A DNA stretch of 64,000 nucleotides from Elizabethkingia sp. YR214. GTDB taxonomy: Bacteria > Bacteroidota > Bacteroidia > Flavobacteriales > Weeksellaceae. The DNA lies in contig NZ_QBUH01000007.1 in assembly GCF_003058195.1 (NCBI RefSeq), positions 62,001-126,000 of the forward strand, written 5' to 3'. The notes under the pieces are model-generated. The model saw only the letters and a program-made list of their open reading frames with translations, did no database searches and had not been told where the DNA came from. Position 1 is the first letter of the stretch. Every line of letters begins with the position of its first letter. Shown in pieces: positions 55,989 to 64,000 of this stretch. A program made the position numbers and the translations under genes.

Positions 55989-57241
55989 AAAAAAGAATTT
56001 TTCTTACAATTATATATTCTATAGCATATATATATATTCATCTTGAATTTCTGTATAAGCTATTTGCTTATATGGGATATAAGGCATATGAACACTCTGC
56101 TATATCTTATTTGCTTTTATTTTTAATCGTTCTGTTACCGGTGATAGTTTTGTATAAAAAGGATGATTTATTAGAGTTGCTATTTACTTTCTGTTACTTA
56201 TTATTGTATATTCCAATAACAATTACCTGTTTCTTTCATTATAGTGATATACTTGATTTTTTATATAAAGGATCAGTATATTTCATATCTTTCATGTTAA
56301 TATTCAGGATACCTGACTTATGTAAAAGCTCATTTTCAATAAAGAAAGGATTTAATTATAAGCCTGATAAGAATGCAAATACGACAGGTATTCTGATTAT
56401 TGGTATTGTCGTATTATTAATTCTCACAATCTATTTTAGGGATAGTATTTCTTTCGTTTCATTTGATCAAGTTTATGATCACAGGGCTTCTGTTAAATAT
56501 GATTCACCAATTATTGGTTATTTAATGCTTTGGAATACATATTTAATTGGACCATTAATCATTATTATTGGTTTATATAATAAAAAAAGAGTCTATGTAA
56601 TTATAGGTATTATTTCAATTTTGATTTTTTATGGAATAAATGCTAGTAAAATTGCTATTTTTATTCCACTAATGGTCGTATTTTCATACTATATTACAAA
56701 AAGTAAATTGTCTATTTATAATTCTCTTGCTCTTAGCTTTATTGTTCTAATCTATGGTTGTATGCTTCTGCCAGAAAGTTGGATTTATTTAAAAGCCACA
56801 GTTCTAATGAGAACGTTTGGTATTACAGGCTTGTTAACTGATCAATATGATAAGTTTTTTCAGGTTAATCCTTTAACCTATTATACGCATATCAATTTTG
56901 TTAATTTTTTTGCTAACTCTTATCCATATGGTGATATACCATTAGGTAAAGTAGTAAGCAAGTTTTTTGATCCTAAAACAGAATCAAACTCAAATGCAAA
57001 TTTCTGGGCTACAGATGGATATGCAGGTTTTGGAACTTTAGGAGTATTGTTGATTTCAGTATTTTTTGGATTTATTCTTAGATTGTGGAAATCACTTATT
57101 AACAAAGATAATATTGTTTATATGACCATGATGATGGTGCCTTTCTCATTTATCTTGTTAAATGTGAGCCTTTTTACAGCCTTATTCTCTGGAGGATTTA
57201 TTTTTATTATTGGTTTTTATTATTTTAAAAGAATAAAATGA
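55985..57241 (+). CDS. Wzy-type polysaccharide polymerase (locus 2)
   Basis: The 418-residue membrane protein has about 11 helices and a periplasmic loop near residues 290-350 (HINFVNFFANSYPYGD through NFWATDGYAGFGTLG). The DGYAGFG-type block late in the sequence is a common feature of EpsG/Wzy-like polymerases. Position between a flippase and a glycosyltransferase with 4-base overlaps on both sides supports the role. Sequence similarity within the group is low, so the assignment relies on topology and context. Confidence 0.78.
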   Translation: MKKRIFLTIIYSIAYIYIHLEFLYKLFAYMGYKAYEHSAISYLLLFLIVLLPVIVLYKKDDLLELLFTFCYLLLYIPITITCFFHYSDILDFLYKGSVYFISFMLIFRIPDLCKSSFSIKKGFNYKPDKNANTTGILIIGIVVLLILTIYFRDSISFVSFDQVYDHRASVKYDSPIIGYLMLWNTYLIGPLIIIIGLYNKKRVYVIIGIISILIFYGINASKIAIFIPLMVVFSYYITKSKLSIYNSLALSFIVLIYGCMLLPESWIYLKATVLMRTFGITGLLTDQYDKFFQVNPLTYYTHINFVNFFANSYPYGDIPLGKVVSKFFDPKTESNSNANFWATDGYAGFGTLGVLLISVFFGFILRLWKSLINKDNIVYMTMMMVPFSFILLNVSLFTALFSGGFIFIIGFYYFKRIK

Positions 57242-58380
57242 GAGTTTTACACGTTTGTTTATGTAGCCAATTTAATGAGGATTTAGCATACCAAGAGAAT
57301 TCTCTGATTAAATATCATAGACTACTTGGTCATGAAGTATCTGTCATTACAACAGTAATGGCATTGAATGATACGGGGGTGGAAGTCGAGCTTCAACCTG
57401 GGAAATATATTTCAAAGTTTGGATACCCAATTTATCGATTAAAGCATAAAGGAATAAAAAAGCTAAGACGATATCATGATTTTGAAAATCAGCTGAAATT
57501 AGTTGATCCAGAATTTGTTTTTGTACACGGGACGCAATTCGTTGATGTTAAAAAACTAGTTGATTTTTGTAAAAATAGTAATATAAGAATGATAGCTGAT
57601 AATCATGCTGATTATTACAATAGTGGACAATCTTGGTTTTCTTTAAATATATTACATAAAGTACTATGGAAATATACAACGAAATACCTAGTAAATTATA
57701 GCCAGTTAATTTTTGGGGTATCACCGGTTAGATGTGAATTTTTACATAAAGTCTATGGCATCCCTTTAAATAGAATTCAATTACTGCCTTTGGGAGCTGA
57801 TGATTTTCAAATAGAGGATGTTAAAAAGAAGCTTAATGTTCAAAATGTAAAAGAAAAGTACGGTATTAATGGTGAGTTTGTAATTGTTACAGGAGGGAAA
57901 ATTGACAAAAACAAAAACTTTATTGAATTATTAAAAGCTATTAATCTCATAGAAAATCAAGAGCGGATTAAGCTTTTAGTATTTGGTACAATTTATCCCG
58001 ATGTTCTTGAAGAAATTGAAAATTTGAAGTTCTCAAATAAATTTGTTACAATAGGATGGTTAGAGCCTGAAGGTATATATGAGTTGTTCTTAATTGCAGA
58101 TTTAAATATATTTATTGGAAGTCATTCTGTTTTATGGGAGCAGGCTGTAGCCTGTGGAATTCCAACTATTTTTAAGCGAATAAATGGAATGGAACATATC
58201 AATGTTTGTGAAAATAGCATCCTTATTGATAACCCCAGTGAATATAAACACGTGTCTGAATGGATTAACACCCTTATGGATGATAAGGAATTTTATAAGA
58301 CCTTAAAGAAAAACTCTATGGAAGCGGCAAAGTACTTTTCATATAGTGAGATTTCCAAAAAAGCTTTATTAATGAAATAA
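57238..58380 (+). CDS. Glycosyltransferase family 4 (locus 2)
   Basis: The 380-residue GT-B protein has an N-terminal domain with HVCLCSQFNEDLAYQENSL and FVHGTQFVD. The donor domain has VTGGKIDKNKNFIELL and the FIGSHSVLWEQAVACGIP segment, with the second Glu of the usual E-x7-E motif present. It should add a sugar to the locus 2 repeat unit. The start overlaps the polymerase gene by 4 bases. It is the last gene before a 587-base gap. Confidence 0.88.
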   Translation: MRVLHVCLCSQFNEDLAYQENSLIKYHRLLGHEVSVITTVMALNDTGVEVELQPGKYISKFGYPIYRLKHKGIKKLRRYHDFENQLKLVDPEFVFVHGTQFVDVKKLVDFCKNSNIRMIADNHADYYNSGQSWFSLNILHKVLWKYTTKYLVNYSQLIFGVSPVRCEFLHKVYGIPLNRIQLLPLGADDFQIEDVKKKLNVQNVKEKYGINGEFVIVTGGKIDKNKNFIELLKAINLIENQERIKLLVFGTIYPDVLEEIENLKFSNKFVTIGWLEPEGIYELFLIADLNIFIGSHSVLWEQAVACGIPTIFKRINGMEHINVCENSILIDNPSEYKHVSEWINTLMDDKEFYKTLKKNSMEAAKYFSYSEISKKALLMK

Positions 58381-58967
58381 TCATGATAATTATTTATGCA
58401 AATTAATTTAAATTGGATTTGTGATTCAATAAGCTGAATTATGCTGAGAAGCTGGAAAAGTTTTAATTGTAAATTATCAATAAGAATTGACTTAAAAATA
58501 AGAATATTTGAGAGAATTATTATGAGAACATCAGAAACTTTCTCCTCAAAACTCATTTCAAGTAGATTTTTTTAAAAAAAATCGAACATGGGTACCCTAA
58601 GATTTGCTGCTATTTTTTAATATTGAGCCTTAGTATAATTTTTTTAGATTAAGTTTTTGAATAGTTACTTGATTACATGCATTAAAACAGGCAAATAATT
58701 ACTCTAAATTAGATAGGGAATTCTTACAAAGCTTACAGTACTTTAGACTAAGACATTTTTTAATGTGGAAAGTAATAAGCAGAAATCTACGGGATTTTGT
58801 TCAAGTCCAACAAATTTTATAATAACATTGATACATTATTAGCAAAAAGCTCTACTTTTAGTTGCCTTGAAGAGTATTAGGAGTGTGAATATGAAGATTG
58901 AAGCTGAAAAGGAACAAATGAATTTTTAGATTATCACATATTAATAAAAAAAGTTAAAAGAAATAAC
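58381..58967. other. 587-bp intergenic region inside locus 2
   Basis: No coding frame longer than about 50 codons starts with a usable codon. A perfect 9-bp A/T hairpin (GATTTTTTT and AAAAAAATC, 58565-58583) may end transcription of the upstream genes. One frame stays open from 58673 to 58818 without matching anything recognisable. This could be a decayed gene or a module junction left by recombination. Confidence 0.45.
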
Positions 58968-60398
58968 ATGAAATATTTACTTGGATTTATGCTTATTATG
59001 ACTGATTTTTTATTTAGTCAACAAGTTGTTGGAGATACATTGGTTTCTCAGATTACGCCTCAAAATGTTACGAGTATTAATAATATTTTGAAAAATAAAA
59101 TTAATAGACCACAGAAGATTATTTTTGAATCTGGGAAATATTATTTTGATAATGTATTGTCCACCAATAGTGATAATATCCTTTTTGAGTTTAAAAAAGG
59201 TTCTGTAATATATTTGAAAGATAATGTACATGGTTTTTTACTCATTCAAAATGATAATATTACTGTAAAAAATTTAACACTTATAGGTAATGGTACTTCG
59301 TCAAATTCTTTTTATGAAGGATATGGGATATTGGTCATGGGAAGTAATAATACTAAAATTAGGAATAGTAAATTTAGTAAAATTAGTGGAAATGCCATTT
59401 TCTTATATATGAAAGGAAAAACAGGCTGTAGAAATTCAATAATAGAAAATAACATAATCTCAGATCCTGCATTCAATATTTCTAAGAATGGTGATGAATC
59501 AGCAATCTTGTTAGGATATTCTGGAGACGGTTATTTTCATGAGAATAATATCATTAGAAAAAATATAATTGATGGAAATAATATATTGAAGGTTGGTATT
59601 GGAATCATTGGACACGGTAGAAATAATACAATAGAAAATAATACAATATCTAATTTGTTAGCATATGGAATTATAGCATATGAATCTAAGTATGTTGATA
59701 ATGCATTAAACGGGACTAAAATAACCGGGAATAAGATCAGTAATATTGGTGAAATTGGTAATAACAAAACATTTAAAGGCATGGGGATTTATTTACAAAA
59801 ATCTCATAGCTCACTTGTTGATTCAAATATTATAACCAATGTTTTGCGTAATTCAGATCGGTCAGAAACTTTAGGGCAAGGCGCTATTTCTTTAGGTGCA
59901 TCTGCCAATGTTCAGGCGACAAATAATAGTATTTCTGGCTCAGAGATGTATGGTATTGTAGCTGCTTATGCAGATGGATCCAAAATCTTTAATAATAAAA
60001 TTAGCAATGTTAGGAAATCAGGTATTTATTTAATTAATTTGAATAATGTTATAATTCAAAAAAATATTTTTACTAATATACAAGAAGTTGTTTTCAAAGG
60101 TTTTTTTGGAAATACTAAGAATGCAATTTATTCGCAGAACAAACCTTTAATGCAGTATCGTGATCAAAATACAGGACATGGAATAATTATATCAGGTAAT
60201 ACATTGAACGCACCTTTAGCAATATTGAATTTTACGGGGCAAAAGACTGTAAATAATTTTATGGGTAATGATATTTATGGTAATGTATTTAAAAATAATA
60301 TAATTAATAACCCACAAAATACAGTGAGTAATTCAATACAATTTCAATTTCAGAAAGATAATTCTAATGTTGTAAAAGATAATAAAATTAATAAGTGA
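58968..60398 (+). CDS. Secreted right-handed beta-helix protein (pectate-lyase/NosD-like fold)
   Basis: The 476-residue protein has a signal peptide (about 1-18, ending FLFSQ). About ten or more parallel beta-helix coils follow, rich in Asn and Ile with the repeating pattern N-x-I-x-x-N-x-I (ITVKNLTLIGNG, NNTIENNTISNL, NNSISGSEMYGIVAAYADGSKIFNNKIS). The fold is shared by polysaccharide lyases, epimerases such as AlgG, and NosD. It probably cleaves or epimerises the locus 2 polymer in the periplasm or outside the cell; catalytic residues cannot be assigned. It is coupled to the next glycosyltransferase gene by a 4-base overlap. Confidence 0.85.
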   Translation: MKYLLGFMLIMTDFLFSQQVVGDTLVSQITPQNVTSINNILKNKINRPQKIIFESGKYYFDNVLSTNSDNILFEFKKGSVIYLKDNVHGFLLIQNDNITVKNLTLIGNGTSSNSFYEGYGILVMGSNNTKIRNSKFSKISGNAIFLYMKGKTGCRNSIIENNIISDPAFNISKNGDESAILLGYSGDGYFHENNIIRKNIIDGNNILKVGIGIIGHGRNNTIENNTISNLLAYGIIAYESKYVDNALNGTKITGNKISNIGEIGNNKTFKGMGIYLQKSHSSLVDSNIITNVLRNSDRSETLGQGAISLGASANVQATNNSISGSEMYGIVAAYADGSKIFNNKISNVRKSGIYLINLNNVIIQKNIFTNIQEVVFKGFFGNTKNAIYSQNKPLMQYRDQNTGHGIIISGNTLNAPLAILNFTGQKTVNNFMGNDIYGNVFKNNIINNPQNTVSNSIQFQFQKDNSNVVKDNKINK

Positions 60399-61609
60399 AA
60401 ATTCTTCAACTAAATGTAGTCAGCAATTCTGGATCAACTGGACGAATTGCTGAAAGTATTGGTAAGTATATAGTTATAGGGAATGGAGAAAGTCATATTG
60501 CTTATGGACGGTATGGTAACCCTAGTAGTTTTTCTAAAACATATAGAATAGGGGATAAATTTGATATATATATGCATGTGTTGAAGACCCGTTTCTTTGA
60601 TAGACATGGATTTGCATCAAAAACAGCCACAAAAAGATTAATACAAGAGATTGATGTAATAAAACCTGATCTAATTCAACTACATGTCATTCACGGTTAT
60701 TATTTGAATATTGAAATTCTCTTTCATTATTTATCCAATTTAAATATCCCTATTGTCTGGACTTTTCATGACTGTTGGGCATTCACGGGACATTGTTCAC
60801 ATTTTGTCAGTATCGATTGTCAAAAATGGCAAACCCACTGTAATAGATGTGAGTTAATATCTGCATATCCCAAAAGTTATACAGATAATTCTTATAGTAA
60901 TTTCTTGAAAAAAAGAGATTTATTTAATTCAGTTAAGAATTTAACAATTGTTTCTCCTTCGTCTTGGATTTTGTCAGAAGTAAATAAGTCTTTTTTTAAA
61001 GGAGTTCGAACGGTTTTAATTAATAATGGCATTAATTTAGAAAAATTTAAGCCAATTTTAAGCAATTTTTTAAAATTAAAATTTAATTTTGCGAAAGAAA
61101 TTATCATTTTAGGAGTTGCTTCTACATGGGACAAGAGAAAGGGGATTGATGATTTTCTTAGACTAGCCAAAAAATTGGATGATCGTTACAGAATAATAAT
61201 GGTTGGTTTAACCGAAGAGCAGATAAATAAGTTACCTCCAGATATTATTGGAATAACAAAGACTGAAAGTATAGAGGAATTGGCAGAATATTATTCAGTT
61301 GCCGATGTATTTTTTAATCCCACTTATGAAGATACCTTTCCGACAACGAATATAGAGGCTTTAGCATGTGGAACCCCAGTAGTTACATATGATGTTGGTG
61401 GTAGTCCGGAGATATTGGACGAAAGTACGGGAGTTGTTGTTCCAAAAGGGAATATTGATTTAGTTATTGAAGCGATAAATAAAATCAACAAAAAGACAAC
61501 TGATTATTATAGTAATAATTGCAGGCTACGCGCAGAAAAAAAATATAACGAAGAAGATAATTTTAAAAAGTATATAGATTTATATCAAAAATTAATTAAT
61601 AAAGAATGA
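60395..61609 (+). CDS. Glycosyltransferase family 4 with Cys-rich insert (WcaC-like), GTG start
   Basis: The 404-residue GT-B protein starts at GTG 60395 (MKILQLNVV), overlapping the preceding stop by 4 bases. The N-terminal domain has SGSTGRIAESIGKY and a Cys-rich block WTFHDCWAFTGHC...DCQKWQTHCNRCE (about 126-152) that could bind a metal. The donor domain has VASTWDKRKGIDDFL and YEDTFPTTNIEALACGTPVV with the E-x7-E pair. This combination is typical of WcaC-like capsule and colanic-acid-type glycosyltransferases. It overlaps the next gene by 4 bases. Confidence 0.9.
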   Translation: MKILQLNVVSNSGSTGRIAESIGKYIVIGNGESHIAYGRYGNPSSFSKTYRIGDKFDIYMHVLKTRFFDRHGFASKTATKRLIQEIDVIKPDLIQLHVIHGYYLNIEILFHYLSNLNIPIVWTFHDCWAFTGHCSHFVSIDCQKWQTHCNRCELISAYPKSYTDNSYSNFLKKRDLFNSVKNLTIVSPSSWILSEVNKSFFKGVRTVLINNGINLEKFKPILSNFLKLKFNFAKEIIILGVASTWDKRKGIDDFLRLAKKLDDRYRIIMVGLTEEQINKLPPDIIGITKTESIEELAEYYSVADVFFNPTYEDTFPTTNIEALACGTPVVTYDVGGSPEILDESTGVVVPKGNIDLVIEAINKINKKTTDYYSNNCRLRAEKKYNEEDNFKKYIDLYQKLINKE

Positions 61610-62763
61610 GGAAAAACTACGTTTTGATAATAATATCTTTTTTTATGGTAGCTTGTTCTAGAGACAATATAGGTAAAGACACCAATATAGATAAAGAAAC
61701 TAATATAAATAAAGGAACAAATGAAGTTGTGTTGGGATATTCCATATCAAGTATGAAACAAATACAATCCCAATTGACCTTTGCTTCTGTCGGTGTTGGG
61801 CGTAGAACATCAATAATTGGAGACAACGCTCCCCGTATTCCTCTTACTAATAATGGATATACACATCCTAGCGTATTATATTACCCTGAAGGGTTTAAAA
61901 ATTACAAATATTGGATTTCGCTTAGTCCTTGCTTTGGTATGATTATGAAACTGGAAGACCCTGTTTCTTTTGAAAATCCTTATATTTTTTGTTCTAATGA
62001 TGGTATTAATTGGAAAGAGCCAATGCCTAATGTTAATCCTATTGATACTCCTGCTCCGAGTTATATTTCTAATGGATATTGGAGTGATCCATCTTTGTTG
62101 CCCTTAAATGGATCTCTACAATTATATTACAGGGGTAATAATATGACAAATAAGATCATCAGTGATGGAGGATTAAGGAGTGTAGTTTACAGAAGTAGTG
62201 CTGATGGACAAAATTGGTCAAAGAGAGCTGAATTATTTTCTACACTAAATAATATAGGTGCAGATAACGAATCCATGCTTGCAAGCCCAAGTGTTTTGCA
62301 AGATGGGAATTTATGGACCTGCTATGACGTGGTGTACTCTTCGAAAAAACATCCAATAGAGTCCCAAGGAAATCAAACATCTGGTTTTGTAGAGCGACGC
62401 CAGTCAATATCAAGTACTTCCGGGTTTAATAAAAAAAAGACAGATATCTGTCAATTTTCTAATAGACCATGGGGGCCTGCTAATGACCCGTGGCATTTAG
62501 AGGTTCGAAAGGTTAATGGTATTTATTTTATGCTTTTGACTACTGGCCTTGTAGCAAAGTCTAATGGTGAGAGTCTTTATTTAGCTTTGTCGAGTGATGG
62601 TGTTAATTTTACGGTTTTTCCTACGCCATTATTCTCTATGGATACTTATAAATCATCAATAGTCCCAATTCAAATAGAAGAAAATAAAATTGTATTTAGG
62701 CTCTATCAAAGTAAAAAAAGTAATGGCTCTATAAACTTATATGAATTAGTATTGCGAAAATAA
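61606..62763 (+). CDS. Lipoprotein with beta-propeller, glycoside-hydrolase-like
   Basis: The 385-residue lipoprotein has Cys at residue 17 (MVACSRD). A short Thr/Asn/Lys repeat region (about 21-39) is followed by a likely five-bladed propeller. Repeated strand-turn patterns occur (HPSVLYYPEGF, SNDGINWKEP, SADGQNWSKR, SSDGVNFTVF), with acidic residues typical of GH43/GH32/GH117-like folds. The exact family cannot be fixed. It should act on the locus 2 polymer at the outer membrane, perhaps trimming or debranching it. Its start overlaps the preceding glycosyltransferase stop by 4 bases, so it is expressed with the synthesis genes. Confidence 0.75.
   Translation: MRKNYVLIIISFFMVACSRDNIGKDTNIDKETNINKGTNEVVLGYSISSMKQIQSQLTFASVGVGRRTSIIGDNAPRIPLTNNGYTHPSVLYYPEGFKNYKYWISLSPCFGMIMKLEDPVSFENPYIFCSNDGINWKEPMPNVNPIDTPAPSYISNGYWSDPSLLPLNGSLQLYYRGNNMTNKIISDGGLRSVVYRSSADGQNWSKRAELFSTLNNIGADNESMLASPSVLQDGNLWTCYDVVYSSKKHPIESQGNQTSGFVERRQSISSTSGFNKKKTDICQFSNRPWGPANDPWHLEVRKVNGIYFMLLTTGLVAKSNGESLYLALSSDGVNFTVFPTPLFSMDTYKSSIVPIQIEENKIVFRLYQSKKSNGSINLYELVLRK
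61666..61719 (+). repeat. Three tandem 18-bp repeats in the lipoprotein linker
   Basis: Three imperfect copies of an 18-bp unit (61666-61683, 61684-61701, 61702-61719) encode N-I-x-K-x-T repeats just after the lipidated Cys. They form a flexible tether between lipid anchor and propeller and could vary in number between strains. Confidence 0.75.
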
Positions 62764-62859
62764 TTTTTATATATTTTCGTGGAAACCTACACTTATTGAA
62801 TTGATAGGTTGCAGAATAGTAAAAAGCATTTTTAATACTAAAAATTGATTGTAGTTTAC

Positions 62860-62867
62860 TATTTTTG
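62860..62867 (+). promoter_or_regulatory. Candidate -7 element for the FnlA-type gene
   Basis: TATTTTTG matches TAnnTTTG exactly and would give a leader of about 12 bases. The 120-base gap after the lipoprotein gene supports an internal promoter. Confidence 0.4.
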
Positions 62868-62883
62868 TACTTAAATACTAAAT

Positions 62884-63918
62884 ATGCAGATTAAAGATAG
62901 AGTACTTCTAATTACAGGAGGAACTGGTTCTTTTGGAACAGCTGTTCTCAATAGGTTTTTACAAACTGACCACTTTAAAGAAATTCGAATTTTTTCTCGA
63001 GATGAGAAAAAACAGGATGATATGAGAAATCTATACAAGAATGATAAAATAAAATATTATATCGGTGATGTAAGAGATTTTTCAAGTGTGGAACCTGCTA
63101 CAAGAGGAGTAGACTATATTTTTCATGCAGCCGCATTAAAACAAGTTCCTTCATGCGAATTTTTTCCAATGCAGGCAGTGAAAACGAATGTGGAAGGAAC
63201 ACAAAATGTTATTCGTGCAGCAGCAGCTAATAATGTAGAAAAAGTTATTTGTCTTTCAACAGACAAAGCTGCTTATCCAATCAATGCGATGGGTATTTCC
63301 AAGGCGATGATGGAAAAAGTTGCCGTAGCAGAATCAAGAAATCTTACAGATACAGTAGTTTGTCTTACCCGATATGGAAATGTGATGGCTTCCCGTGGCT
63401 CGGTAATTCCTTTATTTTTAAATCAAATTCAGAGAGGGCAACCAATTACTATTACTGATCCAAATATGTCCCGTTTTTTTATGTCATTGGAAGATGCTGT
63501 CGATTTGGTGCTATTTGCTTTTGAAAATGGAACTCCTGGAGATTTATTTGTGAATAAAGCACCGGCAGGTAGCATAGGTGACTTGGCTAAAGCTTTAATG
63601 GAACTTACAGGTAAAGATGTCCCAATCAAAGTTATAGGAACACGTCATGGTGAAAAATTGTATGAGACACTTTGTACTCGAGAGGAAATGATAAAAGCAG
63701 AAGATATGGGAGATTTTTATCGTATTCCTGCAGATAACAGGGACTTGAATTATGCTAAATATTTTTCTGAAGGGGAGGAGGATGTTTCAAAAATTAATGA
63801 TTACCATTCTCATAATACAGAACAACAAGGAGTTGAGGGCCTTAAAAAACTAGTTTCAGGTTTACCTTTAATTAGAAAAGAAGTATTTGGAGAGGATGTA
63901 ATGCAATATCCTTATTAG
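62884..63918 (+). CDS. fnlA: UDP-GlcNAc 4,6-dehydratase/5-epimerase (FnlA/CapE/WbjB type)
   Basis: The 344-residue soluble SDR has NAD motif LITGGTGSFGTAV (about 9-21), HAAALKQVPSCEFFPMQAVKTNV, and the catalytic STDKAAYPINAMGISKAMMEK with Met in place of Tyr. The C-terminal ANDRDL-like block reads ADNRDLNYAKYF. These features mark the FnlA/CapE group, which makes UDP-2-acetamido-2,6-dideoxy-L-arabino-4-hexulose from UDP-GlcNAc, the first step to UDP-L-FucNAc or UDP-L-QuiNAc. Unlike the dehydratase at 47113-49056 it has no membrane domain. The partly visible next gene fits the same pathway. Confidence 0.93.
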   Translation: MQIKDRVLLITGGTGSFGTAVLNRFLQTDHFKEIRIFSRDEKKQDDMRNLYKNDKIKYYIGDVRDFSSVEPATRGVDYIFHAAALKQVPSCEFFPMQAVKTNVEGTQNVIRAAAANNVEKVICLSTDKAAYPINAMGISKAMMEKVAVAESRNLTDTVVCLTRYGNVMASRGSVIPLFLNQIQRGQPITITDPNMSRFFMSLEDAVDLVLFAFENGTPGDLFVNKAPAGSIGDLAKALMELTGKDVPIKVIGTRHGEKLYETLCTREEMIKAEDMGDFYRIPADNRDLNYAKYFSEGEEDVSKINDYHSHNTEQQGVEGLKKLVSGLPLIRKEVFGEDVMQYPY

Positions 63919-63953
63919 CATTTAGAAAATAAAAATGAAACAGAAATGCTAAT
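63914..63953 (+). promoter_or_regulatory. 10-bp inverted repeat spanning the fnlA stop and the next start codon
   Basis: ATTAGCATTT (63914-63923) and AAATGCTAAT (63944-63953) are exact reverse complements with a 20-base loop. In mRNA the stem would include the fnlA stop and the ATG at 63946, so it may couple translation of the two genes. Confidence 0.4.
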
Positions 63954-64000
63954 TAAAGGAAACAAGCATGTTGATGAAAGAGGAATCGTTAATTTTAATA
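63946..64000 (+). CDS. Start of a cupin-type sugar-pathway gene, truncated by window edge
   Basis: Only 18 codons are visible, beginning MLIKGNKHVDERGIVNFN. The GNKHVDERGIV pattern matches the start of WxcM/CapF C-terminal-like cupins (sugar epimerase or isomerase family) that often follow fnlA/capE genes. The call depends on very short sequence and context. Confidence 0.5.
   Translation, partial: MLIKGNKHVDERGIVNFN

Noticed and set aside
58673-58818. Open frame of about 48 codons in the 587-bp gap, possible pseudogene
   Set aside because: No recognisable similarity and no start codon near its beginning; chance is the simpler explanation.
62785-62811. Hairpin AACCTA/TAGGTT after the propeller lipoprotein gene
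   Set aside because: Only 6 bp with a 15-base loop and no T run; too weak to call a terminator.
1-64000. CRISPR arrays, tRNA or rRNA genes, insertion sequences, phage genes
   Set aside because: No regularly spaced repeats, cloverleaf-like sequence, transposase or integrase frames were seen on either strand.

Overview
The window looks like chromosomal DNA from a Bacteroidetes bacterium of the order Flavobacteriales, most likely Weeksellaceae and plausibly Elizabethkingia or a close Chryseobacterium relative. The grounds are low GC content, -7 promoter elements of the TAnnTTTG type, an Oar-like TonB-dependent receptor, a fimbrillin-type lipoprotein, and Wza/Wzc proteins of Bacteroidetes type. 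The genus is an inference from gene content and not from a marker gene.

Layout. (1) 1-4430: carbohydrate breakdown, with the end of a GH144/glucoamylase-like gene, a secreted GH3 beta-glucosidase (bglX) and a secreted serine esterase. (2) 4505-9048, minus strand: a MacAB-like export system (ATPase, two permeases, HlyD-type adaptor). (3) 9402-12390: class I ribonucleotide reductase, nrdB and nrdA with a small ABM-like gene between them; neither subunit has an ATP cone. (4) 12391-17128: a possible small RNA, back-to-back terminators, a large TonB-dependent receptor on the minus strand and about 1 kb of very AT-rich DNA. (5) 17129-20253: a small conserved-looking peptide, a fimbrillin-like lipoprotein and a thioredoxin-fold lipoprotein. 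(6) 20431-44022: polysaccharide locus 1. It has a WecA-like initiating transferase, an epimerase, flippase, polymerase, about nine glycosyltransferases, two acyltransferases, a five-gene S26/PqqD/nucleotidyltransferase/ABC/HprK-like module, then wza and wzc. (7) 44160-46925: DUF72 protein, glyA and recX. (8) 47113 to the right edge: polysaccharide locus 2. It has a membrane 4,6-dehydratase, a second wza and wzc, a UDP-HexNAc dehydrogenase, acyltransferase, flippase, polymerase, glycosyltransferases, a beta-helix protein, a beta-propeller lipoprotein, an FnlA/CapE-type dehydratase and the start of a cupin gene.

How the genes fit together. Each polysaccharide locus has its own flippase, polymerase and Wza/Wzc export-control pair, so each could be a complete Wzx/Wzy-dependent capsule or exopolysaccharide system; only locus 1 shows a lipid-linked initiating transferase. 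Locus 2 adds synthesis of 6-deoxy-HexNAc sugars (PglF-like and FnlA-like enzymes) and a HexNAc uronic acid. Most genes within each locus overlap or lie a few bases apart, which indicates long operons.

The strongest candidate for an undescribed system is 36440-40828. A SipW-like peptidase without a membrane anchor, a PqqD-like peptide-binding protein, an NTP_transf_5 nucleotidyltransferase, an ABC exporter without a C39 peptidase domain and an HprK-like kinase form one tight operon leading directly into wza-wzc. The parts resemble the tailoring and export genes of lasso-peptide and HPr-rel-A systems, but no precursor peptide, cyclase or leader protease of those systems is present.
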